The notes beneath the pieces were generated by a model. It made no database searches. It was not told the origin of the DNA and saw only the letters and a list, made by a program, of their open reading frames with translations. The position numbers and the translations under genes are program-made. A stretch of 64,000 bases of DNA. Origin: Methylococcaceae bacterium (GTDB lineage Bacteria > Pseudomonadota > Gammaproteobacteria > Methylococcales > Methylomonadaceae). This document shows, piece after piece, positions 45,817-54,958 of the stretch (its first letter is position 1; the number at the start of each line of letters is the position of its first letter). The stretch lies in the NCBI GenBank assembly GCA_013140705.1, contig JABFSH010000019.1, forward strand, positions 25,723-89,722, read 5' to 3'.

Positions 45817-47088
45817 TCAATTCATGTTGTATATCGGTGTCGCAGCAACGCGCAAATCAATCTGTTTTGACAAGGTCTGGAAAGCAGCACTGTTAACCGA
45901 TTCATAGCGACTTTTAAATTCTTCTTCATTCATGTGTTCGGGAAGATCCAGGGGATCGGGCATGAAATCGCTGTAATCTTTGATCATCGACATGGCTTTC
46001 TGGATTTTTCGGGCATTTTCAGGCGAGGATGTTGCCATTTCTCCAAAACGCGTTCCGGCCTTGTCCGCCGCCAAATCGACAAAGCTGAACCCGCTGCCGC
46101 CCTGCGCATCGCTTAATTCTTTTTCTTCTCCCATAACCTGGGCAACCTGGCCGTTTACAGAAGCGGTAATTGCCGCCGAGCCAATGAAATGTTGGGCAAG
46201 ATCAATACGCTTGTATAAAAATGCCGGATAATAGCGTCTGGTTACCGAATTCAGCAGCGGCGAGGACAAAAATCGCTTGGTAGCACTTTTATTAACATAG
46301 TCGTTGATAGTAAAAATGGCGATCCGGTTCTCTTCAATCGCTGTTTCCAGACTGGACCGCTGATAGGCCAATTCAAACAAAGGCTTTAAAAGCTCCGCAA
46401 GCGATAAGCGCCAGCCCGGATCATGCCTGGCGATAATTTCAGCCAGCTTTTGCTGATAAATCGCCATTGCCGGATTATCATTTTTGCCGGTGGTCAGGAA
46501 GTTTCGCGCTTGTATCAATGTTTCCGTACTTGAGTAATAGGTGATACTCAACTTTTTTTGATCGATAGTGACTGCCTTGATGGGGCGCGTTGCCAAGATA
46601 AAATATTCGTTCAAAAAGGTATGCCGGATAATGCTATCGATAACAAAAGCAGCCAATTTCGCCGGCAGCAGCAATTTTCCGGCTTTAAATTTAGTAATGC
46701 CGGGCAACTCATTGGTATTCTCATTCCCCAAGCGAAAACTGATGTTGACATAACGACCCAAGCGATTTTCAGGTAAGGTCATCGTGACATGAAAACGCAC
46801 TTTATTGTTAATCAATTCTATTTTCGCGGCACTCGTGCTGTATCGATTTAACAGATAGTTGGCCGCCAAATTCAGATCTTTTTCGGTCAGCTCAATGACG
46901 CCCACTTCATCCGGTCTGGTTTTGGAGCCTTCATGAAGAATTTTTTTGGCCCGCAGAATATCGTCATGCGTGAGAGTCCAGCCCAGTTGCACTTCCGGTT
47001 TGTCACCAATGCCAAAAAATACCAGCATCGCACAGGCAAGAACGAGAGTGCCTACGAATATAACCAAGATGTGTAACAGCGTTTTCAT
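45817..47088 (-). CDS. Conserved hypothetical membrane-anchored protein downstream of ppx
   Basis: The 423 aa product has one hydrophobic N-terminal helix (residues 5-27), probably an uncleaved anchor or signal peptide, then a soluble region of about 390 residues. I recognise no domain. Features are an early segment with LTEKDLNLAANYLLNRY, a middle IRHTFLNEY, and a Gly/Ser-rich GGSGFSFVDLAADKAGTRFGE near residue 330. It follows ppx after eight bases, so it is likely cotranscribed with it, which suggests an envelope role in gammaproteobacteria rather than polyphosphate chemistry. No function is assigned. Confidence 0.7.
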   Translation of the reverse strand: MKTLLHILVIFVGTLVLACAMLVFFGIGDKPEVQLGWTLTHDDILRAKKILHEGSKTRPDEVGVIELTEKDLNLAANYLLNRYSTSAAKIELINNKVRFHVTMTLPENRLGRYVNISFRLGNENTNELPGITKFKAGKLLLPAKLAAFVIDSIIRHTFLNEYFILATRPIKAVTIDQKKLSITYYSSTETLIQARNFLTTGKNDNPAMAIYQQKLAEIIARHDPGWRLSLAELLKPLFELAYQRSSLETAIEENRIAIFTINDYVNKSATKRFLSSPLLNSVTRRYYPAFLYKRIDLAQHFIGSAAITASVNGQVAQVMGEEKELSDAQGGSGFSFVDLAADKAGTRFGEMATSSPENARKIQKAMSMIKDYSDFMPDPLDLPEHMNEEEFKSRYESVNSAAFQTLSKQIDLRVAATPIYNMN

Positions 47089-47096
47089 CGAAATGA

Positions 47097-48596
47097 TCAG
47101 GCAAATTCCAGTTTGAATCCCGCTGATTTTAGATAATCAGCCTCCTGAATCAAGTCAGCTTGAGTCAGCGGTGATTGCGACAACCACAAGACAGGAAATC
47201 GCAAGCGAATACTGTATTTCACCATGGTTATTTCAAAATCGGGCAGCGTAGATTCATGGCGATTACGCCTTAATAAAACGGCAAGCCGGAGAATAATGGT
47301 TAAATAAGGAGCAAACTGATCCCAGGGATGAGGCAGTTCCTTAAAGATGGCGCGTGAAAACTTGCGTCTGTGTGCCTTGACCATTGTTGATAATAATATT
47401 TGATCCTGACTCGAAAAACCGGCCAAATCGCCATTGGCAATAATATAGGCACTGTGTTTGTGATACTGGCTGTGGGCGATATCAATGCCAATCTCATGCA
47501 AGTCGGCAGCCCAATACAAAAATTGGGTGATGGCATCATTATTGGTAAACATCTCAAAGTTGGTTAACTGATTCAGCATGACCTCAATCGTTTGCTTGAT
47601 GCGGCTCGCATGCTCTTTATCGGTATGATATCGGACTGCCAGTGCCTCAACCGTAGCCGATCGCATATCGTGATCATAGATCCGGCCCAGTAAATCCTGA
47701 ATCAATCCCTCTCTTAATGCGCCATCTGCCACTGTCATTTGCTCAATTTTCAAACTTTTGAAGGTCGCGTAAACAATAGCCACGCCGCCTAAAAAAACCG
47801 GTAAGCGTTCAGGATCAAGTTCGGGCAAGCCAAGTTCATTGACATGACTACACTGATTGACATGCGCGACCAGATGCTCCAGTCCCGCCGCGGTAATCCC
47901 GTTATTACTCCAGCTTTTAGCCTGCAGAACCTTGGCAATGGACCGTAAGCTGCCGGATGCGCCGATTGCTTCATTCCAGTTTTTACGGTGAAACTTTTTC
48001 TGGAAAGGCTCCAGTTTCTGTTCGGCAAACAAAGTCGCCTGAGTCATGGCGTTTTTGGCAATTCGCCCGTCTTTAAAAAACTTGTTACTGACCTGAACGC
48101 AGCCCATATTAAGACTTTCCTTGTCATTGGGAGTATTGCCTGTGCCAATAATATATTCCGTGCTACCGCCGCCAATATCCATGACCAGTCGCGTCGATGC
48201 GTTGCTGCCAAGACTGTAAGCAACGCCCAAATAAATTAAACGCGCCTCTTCAATCCCTGAAATGATATGGATGGGATGATTGAGCGCTTGTTCGGCCTTA
48301 GCCAAAAATTGTTGGGCATTTTTAGCCGTGCGTAGCGTATTGGTACCTACAACCCGCACACTGCCGGGAGGAAAATTTCGTATTCGTTGACCGAACCGTT
48401 CCAGACACGCCAATGCCCTGGCCTGAGTTGTATTATCGAGGATGTTTTTTTTGTCGAGCCCCGATGCCAGTCTAACCATTTCCTTAAGTCGATCGACGAT
48501 TTGGAGTTTCCCCTCGTTCAGAGTACAAACAATCATATGAAAACTGTTGGAACCCAAGTCTATGGCAGCGACGATTTCAGGCGGTTTTTTTAGCAC
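47097..48596 (-). CDS. ppx: Exopolyphosphatase (Ppx/GppA family)
   Basis: This cytosolic enzyme removes terminal phosphate from polyphosphate; relatives hydrolyse pppGpp. The about 499 aa product has the actin-like ATPase fold. The first phosphate loop is AAIDLGSNSFHM near residue 10, the second is MDIGGGSTEYI near residue 140, with the catalytic glutamate in ISGIEEARLIYLG near residue 115. A C-terminal HD-type helical domain with LHEIGIDIAHS follows, as in Ppx. GTG 48596 is preferred, with GGAAAA upstream; TTG 48626 would add ten residues. It is divergent from the ABC transporter genes. Confidence 0.93.
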   Translation of the reverse strand: MLKKPPEIVAAIDLGSNSFHMIVCTLNEGKLQIVDRLKEMVRLASGLDKKNILDNTTQARALACLERFGQRIRNFPPGSVRVVGTNTLRTAKNAQQFLAKAEQALNHPIHIISGIEEARLIYLGVAYSLGSNASTRLVMDIGGGSTEYIIGTGNTPNDKESLNMGCVQVSNKFFKDGRIAKNAMTQATLFAEQKLEPFQKKFHRKNWNEAIGASGSLRSIAKVLQAKSWSNNGITAAGLEHLVAHVNQCSHVNELGLPELDPERLPVFLGGVAIVYATFKSLKIEQMTVADGALREGLIQDLLGRIYDHDMRSATVEALAVRYHTDKEHASRIKQTIEVMLNQLTNFEMFTNNDAITQFLYWAADLHEIGIDIAHSQYHKHSAYIIANGDLAGFSSQDQILLSTMVKAHRRKFSRAIFKELPHPWDQFAPYLTIILRLAVLLRRNRHESTLPDFEITMVKYSIRLRFPVLWLSQSPLTQADLIQEADYLKSAGFKLEFA

Positions 48597-48726
48597 GCAT
48601 TTTCCAGTTTTGCCGACGAAACTCAATTATATCTGATAATATTGCAGGGTTTTTGCTATTCCTCATCAATGGATAGCGTGAGTAATTTAACTTATTTAAA
48701 GGCTGCCGTTAAGTGTTAGTTTCAGC

Positions 48727-49656
48727 ATGAATGCATTATCTCTTCGTAATCTCAGAAAAACTTATAACAATGGCTTCGAAGCGTTAAAAGGGATTGATCT
48801 TGATGTTGAGGCCGGTGATTTTTTTGCCTTGTTGGGGCCCAATGGCGCAGGCAAATCGACGGCCATCGGCATTATAAGTTCACTGGTTACCGAAACAGCA
48901 GGGACAGTCAGCATTTTTGGCCATGATTTAAAAAGAGAGCGAGCAATGGCCAAAAGCTGCATTGGCCTGGTACCACAGGAAATCAATTTCAATCAGTTCG
49001 ATACTGTCAAAAACATATTACTGAATCAGGCCGGTTATTACGGCACCCCCCGAAAATTGGCACTGCAACGCACCGAATACTGTCTGAAGCAAATGGATTT
49101 ATGGGATAAGCGCAATGCCGTCTCCAGGCGTTTGTCAGGCGGCATGAAGCGCCGCGTCATGATTGCCCGCGCCATGGTTCACGCGCCCAAGCTGTTGATT
49201 CTTGATGAACCTACCGCCGGGGTTGACATAGAAATTCGCCGCTCCATGTGGCAATTGATGCGCGATGTCAATCAGCAAGGCACGACCATCATTTTGACCA
49301 CTCACTATCTGGAAGAGGCTGAAAGTTTGTGCCGCAACATCGCCATTATCGATCAAGGCCGGATTGTTGAAAATTCTGATATGACCAGTTTGCTGGCGCG
49401 ACTGCATGTCGATCATTTTGTTCTGGACCTGGCCGAACCGCTTGCTGCCGCACCCGTTATTGAGGGTTTTCTTGTCGAACGTGTTTCCGACAAGGTGCTG
49501 AATGTTGCCGTGCCGAAAGAAATCGGCCTCAACCAATTATTCAGTCAATTATCCGTTCATCATATAAAAGTGACGAGTATGAAAAACAAAAGCAATCGTT
49601 TGGAACAATTGTTTCTGGATTTGATCGACGCCAAAGCGTCTGGTGCCCATCCATGA
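48727..49656 (+). CDS. ABC-2 type exporter, ATP-binding subunit (YadG-like)
   Basis: This 309 aa cytosolic ATPase powers the membrane partner encoded next. It has Walker A GPNGAGKST near residue 38, the signature RRLSGGMKRRVMIARAM, Walker B LLILDEPTAGVD, and the switch histidine in TTHYLEEAE. The C-terminal 70 residues are an accessory domain. It resembles the YadG/CcmA-like DrrA group, whose substrates include drugs, lipids and polysaccharides. The stop overlaps the permease start by four bases. Substrate unknown. Confidence 0.9.
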   Translation: MNALSLRNLRKTYNNGFEALKGIDLDVEAGDFFALLGPNGAGKSTAIGIISSLVTETAGTVSIFGHDLKRERAMAKSCIGLVPQEINFNQFDTVKNILLNQAGYYGTPRKLALQRTEYCLKQMDLWDKRNAVSRRLSGGMKRRVMIARAMVHAPKLLILDEPTAGVDIEIRRSMWQLMRDVNQQGTTIILTTHYLEEAESLCRNIAIIDQGRIVENSDMTSLLARLHVDHFVLDLAEPLAAAPVIEGFLVERVSDKVLNVAVPKEIGLNQLFSQLSVHHIKVTSMKNKSNRLEQLFLDLIDAKASGAHP

Positions 49657-50417
49657 ATTATTCAATTGCTTTTCGAACCATTATTATCAAGGAAATTCAT
49701 CGCTTTATCCGTATCTGGCCGCAAACCCTGTTGCCGCCCGCCATAACGACGGCGCTGTATTTTCTGATTTTCGGAAAGTTGATCGGTGGCCGGATTGGCA
49801 CCATTCATGGCGCCAGTTACATGGACTATATTGTGCCCGGGATTATCCTGATGTCGGTCATCAGTCATGCCTATGCCAATGTCGTGTCGTCCTTCTATTC
49901 AACCAAATTTCAACGCAATATCGAAGAATTGCTGGTTGCTCCTGTTCCTAACTGGGTCATTCTTGGCGGCTATGTCGGTGGTGGAATTGTCCGGGGAGTT
50001 TGTGTAGGCGCAGTTGTGGCATTAATTTCGCTTTTGTTTGCCGATTTTTCTGTCAAGAATACCTGGATTACTCTGTCCGTGATGCTGATGACCGCAACCT
50101 TATTTGCCTTGGCTGGTTTCATTAACGCCGTATTGGCGGAAAGTTTCGATGATATTTCAATTATTCCGAATTTTGTCCTAACCCCCCTCAGCTATCTGGG
50201 TGGTGTATTTTATTCCGTGGAAATGTTGCCCGGAATCTGGCAACATATTTCCATGGGCAACCCCATTTTGTATATGATAAATGCCTTCCGCTATGGCATG
50301 ATCGGGGTTACGGATGTCGATATTCAGCTGGCTTTTTTGATGACTGCCGGATTTATTGTTATCTTGACATTATTTAGCCTTTTTCTTCTGCATAAGGGGA
50401 TTGGTATTAAGAATTAG
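49653..50417 (+). CDS. ABC-2 type exporter, permease subunit (YadH-like)
   Basis: The 254 aa inner-membrane protein has six hydrophobic helices and the ABC-2 signature region FYSVEMLPGIWQHISMGNPILYMINAFRYGMIG near residues 190-220 (given here only as the location of the motif around MLP and NP). It starts at the ATG that overlaps the ATPase stop, so a 2+2 complex is expected. A small hairpin GGCGA/TCGCC at 50424-50438 separates it from the convergent soxA gene. Confidence 0.9.
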   Translation: MNYSIAFRTIIIKEIHRFIRIWPQTLLPPAITTALYFLIFGKLIGGRIGTIHGASYMDYIVPGIILMSVISHAYANVVSSFYSTKFQRNIEELLVAPVPNWVILGGYVGGGIVRGVCVGAVVALISLLFADFSVKNTWITLSVMLMTATLFALAGFINAVLAESFDDISIIPNFVLTPLSYLGGVFYSVEMLPGIWQHISMGNPILYMINAFRYGMIGVTDVDIQLAFLMTAGFIVILTLFSLFLLHKGIGIKN

Positions 50418-50457
50418 CACCAAGGCGAGCAAGTCGCCGATAAGGCAGGTGAAATCA

Positions 50458-51327
50458 TCATTTGCGCGTGCTGGGACCTGTGATCGGGATGCCGTTACTC
50501 ATAAAACCCAGAAAATATTCCAGATTTCGATAATCCACGCTTTGTGCCGGGAACTCTTGAGCCTTGATTTGTTCCAGACACTCGGAGAAACGCCGGTGCA
50601 AGGTTCCTATTTCACCCCATTTCAAACGATAGGTTGGCCAGCCCCCGGTATGCCCCAATGACGGACTAAGCAATTCTGAACGAATTCGTTTACCCACATT
50701 TTGCACATGACAGGTTGCACAGGCAAAATTTAACTGGCCACGCCGCTGATAATAGAACGCTTTGCCTTTTTCATAAGCCGCCAGGGCGAGTGGATCGTCA
50801 TCCGGAATCACCACATGAATTGCTTTTCCGCGCGACGTAAAGGCCAAATAAGCCAGCAAATAAACCATGTCCTGATCGCGATCGATCATCGGTTTTTGCT
50901 GATGCCTCATACGGCAGGCGTTCAGCGCGCCGGCTAAAGTCACCACTTCGCCATGCAGGCTATCCCATTGTGGATAGTCATTGGCAATACCGATACCCTG
51001 ATTTGGAAAACAGTCCGCATAATGACTGCCATTCTTGAAAGCCGTTTCGAATAGCGCTTTGCCCTGCTCTATGGCGGGCTCGTAGGGTGGAAACTCCTCT
51101 ATCGCCAGCCAGGATTGCTTGGCTACGGCATCGATGGCGTAGACGCCGTTGGCGTAATCCTCAAGCTTCAAATGTGGAAATTTTTGTTGGTAATAGTCTC
51201 TGAAGGCAAACTGGTCTTGAAGAGGATCGGCAAATAAGGCACAAGGCCAAAGGTGCAAGGCCAAAGATAAAATTAAACCTTTTACCTTGCCCCTTTGGCC
51301 TTGTGACTGTTTTTTATTTAACCACAT
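50458..51327 (-). CDS. soxA: SoxA, mono-haem sulfur-oxidising cytochrome subunit
   Basis: With SoxX, SoxA oxidatively attaches thiosulfate to the SoxY carrier in the periplasm. The 289 aa product has one CxxCH at C203-C206-H207. The N-terminal position where di-haem SoxA binds its first haem holds only CFPN and NACRMRH cysteines, so this is the mono-haem form. The distal-ligand cysteine is in RRFSECLEQ. The signal peptide (residues 1-33, ending LFA) is encoded by a palindromic repeat (51240-51305): one arm encodes residues 8-17, the other 21-30. The start overlaps the soxZ end by 14 bases. It is the last gene of the thi-sox run. No soxB or soxCD is in the window. Confidence 0.92.
   Translation of the reverse strand: MWLNKKQSQGQRGKVKGLILSLALHLWPCALFADPLQDQFAFRDYYQQKFPHLKLEDYANGVYAIDAVAKQSWLAIEEFPPYEPAIEQGKALFETAFKNGSHYADCFPNQGIGIANDYPQWDSLHGEVVTLAGALNACRMRHQQKPMIDRDQDMVYLLAYLAFTSRGKAIHVVIPDDDPLALAAYEKGKAFYYQRRGQLNFACATCHVQNVGKRIRSELLSPSLGHTGGWPTYRLKWGEIGTLHRRFSECLEQIKAQEFPAQSVDYRNLEYFLGFMSNGIPITGPSTRK
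51240..51305. repeat. Palindromic repeat inside the soxA signal-peptide region (AAGGT family)
   Basis: The left arm 51240-51266 (starting CACAAGGCCAAAGG) and right arm 51279-51305 (ending CCTTTGGCCTTGTG) are complementary at 24 of 27 positions around 12 bases. It is a relative of the palindrome at 589-665. It is translated as part of soxA without breaking the frame. Confidence 0.88.
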
Positions 51328-51625
51328 GCGTTTCAGAATCCCGGTTACCTAGATCATCGATCCAGCTGATGGTGATCTTATCGCCGGCGTGACCGCTTTT
51401 AAGCATAAACGCGAAATACGGATCTTTGGAAATGCTGGTACTTAAATCAGCGGTAACTATCACTTGGTCATTATGAGTGACCGTCAGCAGCTTGATAAAG
51501 TGAGCCGGAATCAACGCATTAGTTTCCTTATTCCGGTTACGGCCGTGTTCCATCGGATGGGAAATCAACGTTCTGATCTGTATCTTGCCATCGATACGTT
51601 TAGTGCGAATTTTTATACTGGACAT
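51314..51625 (-). CDS. soxZ: SoxZ, thiosulfate-oxidation carrier subunit
   Basis: SoxZ is the partner of SoxY in the periplasmic SoxYZ carrier that holds sulfur intermediates. The 103 aa product has the normal length and no signal peptide, since it is exported with SoxY. Features are MSSIKIRTKR at the start, HPMEHGRN near residue 25, DLSTSISKDPYFAF in the middle and a beta-sandwich pattern. ATG 51625 is chosen over the longer frame to 51700 because the ribosome site GGAGG, embedded in the last codons of soxY, lies seven bases upstream. This couples soxZ to soxY. Confidence 0.94.
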   Translation of the reverse strand: MSSIKIRTKRIDGKIQIRTLISHPMEHGRNRNKETNALIPAHFIKLLTVTHNDQVIVTADLSTSISKDPYFAFMLKSGHAGDKITISWIDDLGNRDSETHVVK

Positions 51626-51626
51626 A

Positions 51627-52085
51627 TTAACCTCCGCAACCGCCAATCGTGACTTTAACGCCTGCTTTGGCGCTGTAAAGCCCGTCATGGGTTTCTGCAA
51701 CTACAATCACATCAGAGGTTTCAGCCATTTTCAACCGCGCAGAAACAATCGTTTCAAGTTCCGGCGCCAATGCAAACCGGGCACTCAATGGCTGCGGATT
51801 TTTTTCGACCAGAATATAGACCTTTCGTACATTGTTGAGGCTGCTGCTGACTGTTATCGGGACCACGGCACCATTTTCAGCAATCATCGGAACCTGGATA
51901 TCGATTTTATCGGTTTCGATAATCTTCGAGCCGTTAAAAAGCTCTTTGAGTGTCTGCTCCAATAGACTAAATGCCGGTTTTGCGATGTCTGGCGCCGCAT
52001 GCGCTGACGGACGGGCAAACAAACCGTAAGAATACGCCATCACTGTCAGGGCATGTTGAAGAAATGTTCTACGGGTACAAGGCAT
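51627..52085 (-). CDS. soxY: SoxY, thiosulfate-oxidation sulfur-carrier protein
   Basis: SoxY carries sulfur intermediates on the cysteine of its C-terminal swinging arm. The arm is present as GGCGG, the last residues of the 152 aa product (C150). The N-terminus has TRRTFL followed by a hydrophobic stretch and AHA, which fits a twin-arginine signal, as known for SoxYZ. ATG 52085 has GGAG eight bases upstream; GTG codons further up are less likely. The last codons double as the ribosome site of soxZ. Confidence 0.95.
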   Translation of the reverse strand: MPCTRRTFLQHALTVMAYSYGLFARPSAHAAPDIAKPAFSLLEQTLKELFNGSKIIETDKIDIQVPMIAENGAVVPITVSSSLNNVRKVYILVEKNPQPLSARFALAPELETIVSARLKMAETSDVIVVAETHDGLYSAKAGVKVTIGGCGG

Positions 52086-52114
52086 GGACACCACTCCGTT
52101 TGTTGTTGGTGCTG

Positions 52115-52459
52115 TTACTCAAGACTCCAAAGATAATCGACCAGTTGGTCAATCTCATCTTCGCTAATAATTTTATTTTTACCAAAGGGCGGCATGCTGG
52201 TATTCGGATTGAACTGAGTCGCATCCCAAATTTGCCCGCGTAATAGCTGCTTATTGTTAAAGCGCTTTGATAACGCCGACAGAACGGGGCCGATGTTACC
52301 CGGCGATTCACCGTCTGCAATCACATGACAAGCCAGACAGTTACCCTTGTCGCGCTCAAATGCAATCTTTTTGCCGGCTATCAACCTTTGTTCTGAAACG
52401 CCGATCATGCCTGCGCAGGAAAGCAGGAAAATAGTAATCATCACCAGACTCCATTTCAT
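52115..52459 (-). CDS. soxX: SoxX, mono-haem cytochrome c subunit
   Basis: SoxX forms the SoxAX complex with SoxA. The 114 aa product has a single haem motif at C41-C44-H45 (CLACH), and the probable methionine ligand is in SMPPFG. The N-terminal hydrophobic segment ends in LLSC, which could be a lipobox (C15), so membrane anchoring is possible; otherwise it is a normal signal peptide. ATG 52459 is chosen because it begins the hydrophobic segment; the longer frame runs into thiE. It starts seven bases after the thiE stop, which makes cotranscription very likely. Confidence 0.92.
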   Translation of the reverse strand: MKWSLVMITIFLLSCAGMIGVSEQRLIAGKKIAFERDKGNCLACHVIADGESPGNIGPVLSALSKRFNNKQLLRGQIWDATQFNPNTSMPPFGKNKIISEDEIDQLVDYLWSLE

Positions 52460-52466
52460 CGTTGCA

Positions 52467-53084
52467 TTATCGTTTAAACAAGGACTGATACGCTCTGGCC
52501 GACTGTTCCGGCTGGTCATCGAAAACACCGCCAATCACAGCCAACAAATCTGCACCAGCCGCCACTAATGCGCCGCCATTTTCCGGCAGAATACCGCCTA
52601 TGGCAACAATGGGGATAGTAAGAGCCTGTTTGGCTTTTTGTAACGTTGCAAGAGTCGCAGGTGCCGCCAAAGGCTTTGATGTCGAAGGAAAGAATCGTCC
52701 AAAAGCCGCATAACTTGCTCCATGCGCTTGCGCTGCCACAGCTTTTTCGACAAAATCGTAACAGGAAACTCCAATGATGGCATCCGGCCCCAGATATTTT
52801 CTGGCCTCCGCAATGTCGCCATCGTCCCTGCCAAGATGAACACCATCAGCGCCGACTGCGGCGGCCAACTCTATATGGTCATTAATCAGTAGCGGAACAT
52901 GGTGCTGATGACAGATCTTTACTAATTCACGAGCCAGAAACACAGCATCCCGTGGATTTTTATCCCGATACTGAATCAGCACGGCTCCCCCGCGAATCGC
53001 TGCCGCCACGTCGTTGATAATTGTTTCGGGCGATTTATTGTCGGTCTGAGTAATGGCATACAAGCCGCGCGCGGGTAGTTTCAT
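52467..53084 (-). CDS. thiE: Thiamine-phosphate synthase
   Basis: ThiE joins the pyrimidine (HMP diphosphate) and the thiazole phosphate to give thiamine phosphate. The 205 aa (beta/alpha)8 barrel has the pyrimidine and diphosphate sites: LIQYRDKN near residue 36, LLINDHIELA near residue 65, GVHLGRDDGD near residue 80, and AIGGI near residue 160. Its ATG overlaps the thiD stop by four bases. soxX begins seven bases after its end, so a vitamin gene leads into a sulfur-oxidation set. Confidence 0.95.
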   Translation of the reverse strand: MKLPARGLYAITQTDNKSPETIINDVAAAIRGGAVLIQYRDKNPRDAVFLARELVKICHQHHVPLLINDHIELAAAVGADGVHLGRDDGDIAEARKYLGPDAIIGVSCYDFVEKAVAAQAHGASYAAFGRFFPSTSKPLAAPATLATLQKAKQALTIPIVAIGGILPENGGALVAAGADLLAVIGGVFDDQPEQSARAYQSLFKR

Positions 53085-53908
53085 CGGTTTTCGTCAGCCC
53101 GGGTGGTGTCTGGTAAACGGCGACTGTCGTTGAAATAGCAAAATCGGTCGGGAACGTGTTGTCCTCGACCAGGCTGATAGGCGGCATTTAATGTCTGCCA
53201 GGTATATTTCTGAGCTTCATCGATTGCCGCCAATACATTCAATCCATGCGCCATCAATCCCGCAATACTGGCTGCCAGTGTACAACCTGATCCATGGTAA
53301 CTCGCCGGCAAACGGGGCCAGGATGATGTCTGCACACAGCGTTGCTGCTGGAATACCTGATTACTGACAGCCGGTGTTGATTCATGCGTACCGGTAATCA
53401 ACACCGTGTTACAGCCTTTGTCCAGTAAGGACAGGCCGCATTCCTGCAAATCCGTCAAGCCCGTCAGTTTCCGTGCCTCCTGACTGTTTGGCGTTAACAC
53501 CGTGGTATATGGCAGCAGTAAGTCGATAATGGCCGTGATCAATAATTGATTCGACAGCGCCGCACCTCCACCTGCCGCCAGAACCGGATCGAGAATCACG
53601 GGAATCTCCGGATAGTTTTTAATTACCGAATGCAGGGCAACCACCGTTTCATGGTGACCGATCAAGCCAATCTTAAAGGCTTTAACGGGCAGATCGTTTA
53701 AAACCGTATGCGCCTGGCTGACAATATCAGACGGCGATTGAGGTATCAATTTTTTTACATTGCTTGTGTCCTGCTCCGTCAGGGCGGTAATCACACTGGC
53801 GGCATGACAGTGATGACTGACCAGCGTTTCAATGTCAGCCTGAAAGCCGGCTCCACCACTTGGATCGTGGCCGGAAAAACATAATACCACCGGGCGATTG
53901 CGACTCAT
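53081..53908 (-). CDS. thiD: Hydroxymethylpyrimidine/phosphomethylpyrimidine kinase
   Basis: ThiD phosphorylates HMP and HMP phosphate for thiamine synthesis. The 275 aa ribokinase-like product has FSGHDPSGGAGFQADI near residue 10, TALTEQDT, LDPVLAAGGG, LTPNSQEARKLTG, and the anion hole with catalytic cysteine or base in YHGSGCTLAASIA near residue 210. ATG 53908 overlaps the pyrD stop (ATGA), and the stop overlaps thiE in the same way. The longer frame to 54052 lies inside pyrD and is not used. Confidence 0.94.
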   Translation of the reverse strand: MSRNRPVVLCFSGHDPSGGAGFQADIETLVSHHCHAASVITALTEQDTSNVKKLIPQSPSDIVSQAHTVLNDLPVKAFKIGLIGHHETVVALHSVIKNYPEIPVILDPVLAAGGGAALSNQLLITAIIDLLLPYTTVLTPNSQEARKLTGLTDLQECGLSLLDKGCNTVLITGTHESTPAVSNQVFQQQRCVQTSSWPRLPASYHGSGCTLAASIAGLMAHGLNVLAAIDEAQKYTWQTLNAAYQPGRGQHVPDRFCYFNDSRRLPDTTRADENR

Positions 53909-54921
53909 CAACAGGCCTTGACGATATCCGCTATTAACTGCGGACCCCGATAAATAAGCCCGGTGTAGATCTGCACCAGGCTGGCGCCTGCCTGCAATTT
54001 TTCCTGGGCGTCGGCTGCACTCAAAATACCGCCTGCTGCAATAATCGGACAACGGCCCTGTAATTCGGCCGCCAGGCCTTGCACAACCCGCGTCGATGCC
54101 TGCCTGACCGGCGCACCGCTTAAGCCCCCTGCTTCCTTGGCCAAGCGATGGCCGGAGATGGCATCGCGCGCTATCGTGGTGTTGGTGGCAATGACGGCAT
54201 CCATCTCAAACTCCAGCAGCAAGTTCGCGATATGCCTGATTTCATCGAGGCTTAAGTCGGGGGCTATTTTGACCGCGATGGGTACGTAACGGTCATGCTC
54301 GTCCTTAAGTTTTAATTGCTCCTCTTTGATAGCGGAGAGTAAGGCTTTAATTTCATCACCCTGCTGCAACTGACGCAGATTTTTGGTGTTCGGTGAAGAA
54401 ATGTTGATCGTTATATAGCTGGCTGAGGCATAGACTTTGCGTAAACCGGCGAGATAATCGTCTTGTGCATTTTCTATCGGCGTATCGGCGTTTTTCCCTA
54501 TATTAATGCCGAGGAGGCCACAGTATGCCGTTTTTTTGACCTTCTCCAGCAAGTGATCAACGCCCAGGTTATTGAAGCCCATGCGATTAATGATAGCTTC
54601 ATGTTCGGGCAGCCTGAACAAACGGGGCTTCGGGTTTCCGGGTTGCGGCCTGGGCGTGACCGTGCCGATTTCAACAAAGCCAAAACCCAAGGCGGCCAGT
54701 GCATCTATATAATCGCCGTTTTTATCCAGACCCGCAGCAAGCCCGACCGGGTTTTTAAATTCCAGCCCCATGACGGTCAACGGTTTGTCTTCGATAACCG
54801 GATATAACAGCGATGCCAATCCGGATACATGCGTTGCATTGAGCATCTTCAACGTGACTTCATGCGCCACTTCAGGGTCAAGGGAAAATAACAGAGGCTT
54901 TAATAGGGGGTATAAATTCAT
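53908..54921 (-). CDS. pyrD: Dihydroorotate dehydrogenase (quinone), class 2
   Basis: PyrD oxidises dihydroorotate to orotate with FMN and passes electrons to quinone at the inner membrane. The 337 aa product has the class 2 N-terminal extension ([23 protein letters not shown]) that binds quinone. Other motifs are [42 protein letters not shown] (around the TVTP FMN loop), [14 protein letters not shown] with the catalytic serine, and NTT near residue 240. ATG 54921 begins the extension, with AGGACA upstream. It is embedded between thiO and thiD, and its stop overlaps thiD. Confidence 0.96.
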   Translation of the reverse strand: MNLYPLLKPLLFSLDPEVAHEVTLKMLNATHVSGLASLLYPVIEDKPLTVMGLEFKNPVGLAAGLDKNGDYIDALAALGFGFVEIGTVTPRPQPGNPKPRLFRLPEHEAIINRMGFNNLGVDHLLEKVKKTAYCGLLGINIGKNADTPIENAQDDYLAGLRKVYASASYITINISSPNTKNLRQLQQGDEIKALLSAIKEEQLKLKDEHDRYVPIAVKIAPDLSLDEIRHIANLLLEFEMDAVIATNTTIARDAISGHRLAKEAGGLSGAPVRQASTRVVQGLAAELQGRCPIIAAGGILSAADAQEKLQAGASLVQIYTGLIYRGPQLIADIVKAC

Positions 54922-54958
54922 GAGTGTCCTATCTATAAGGTAAGGTACCAAAGCAACG

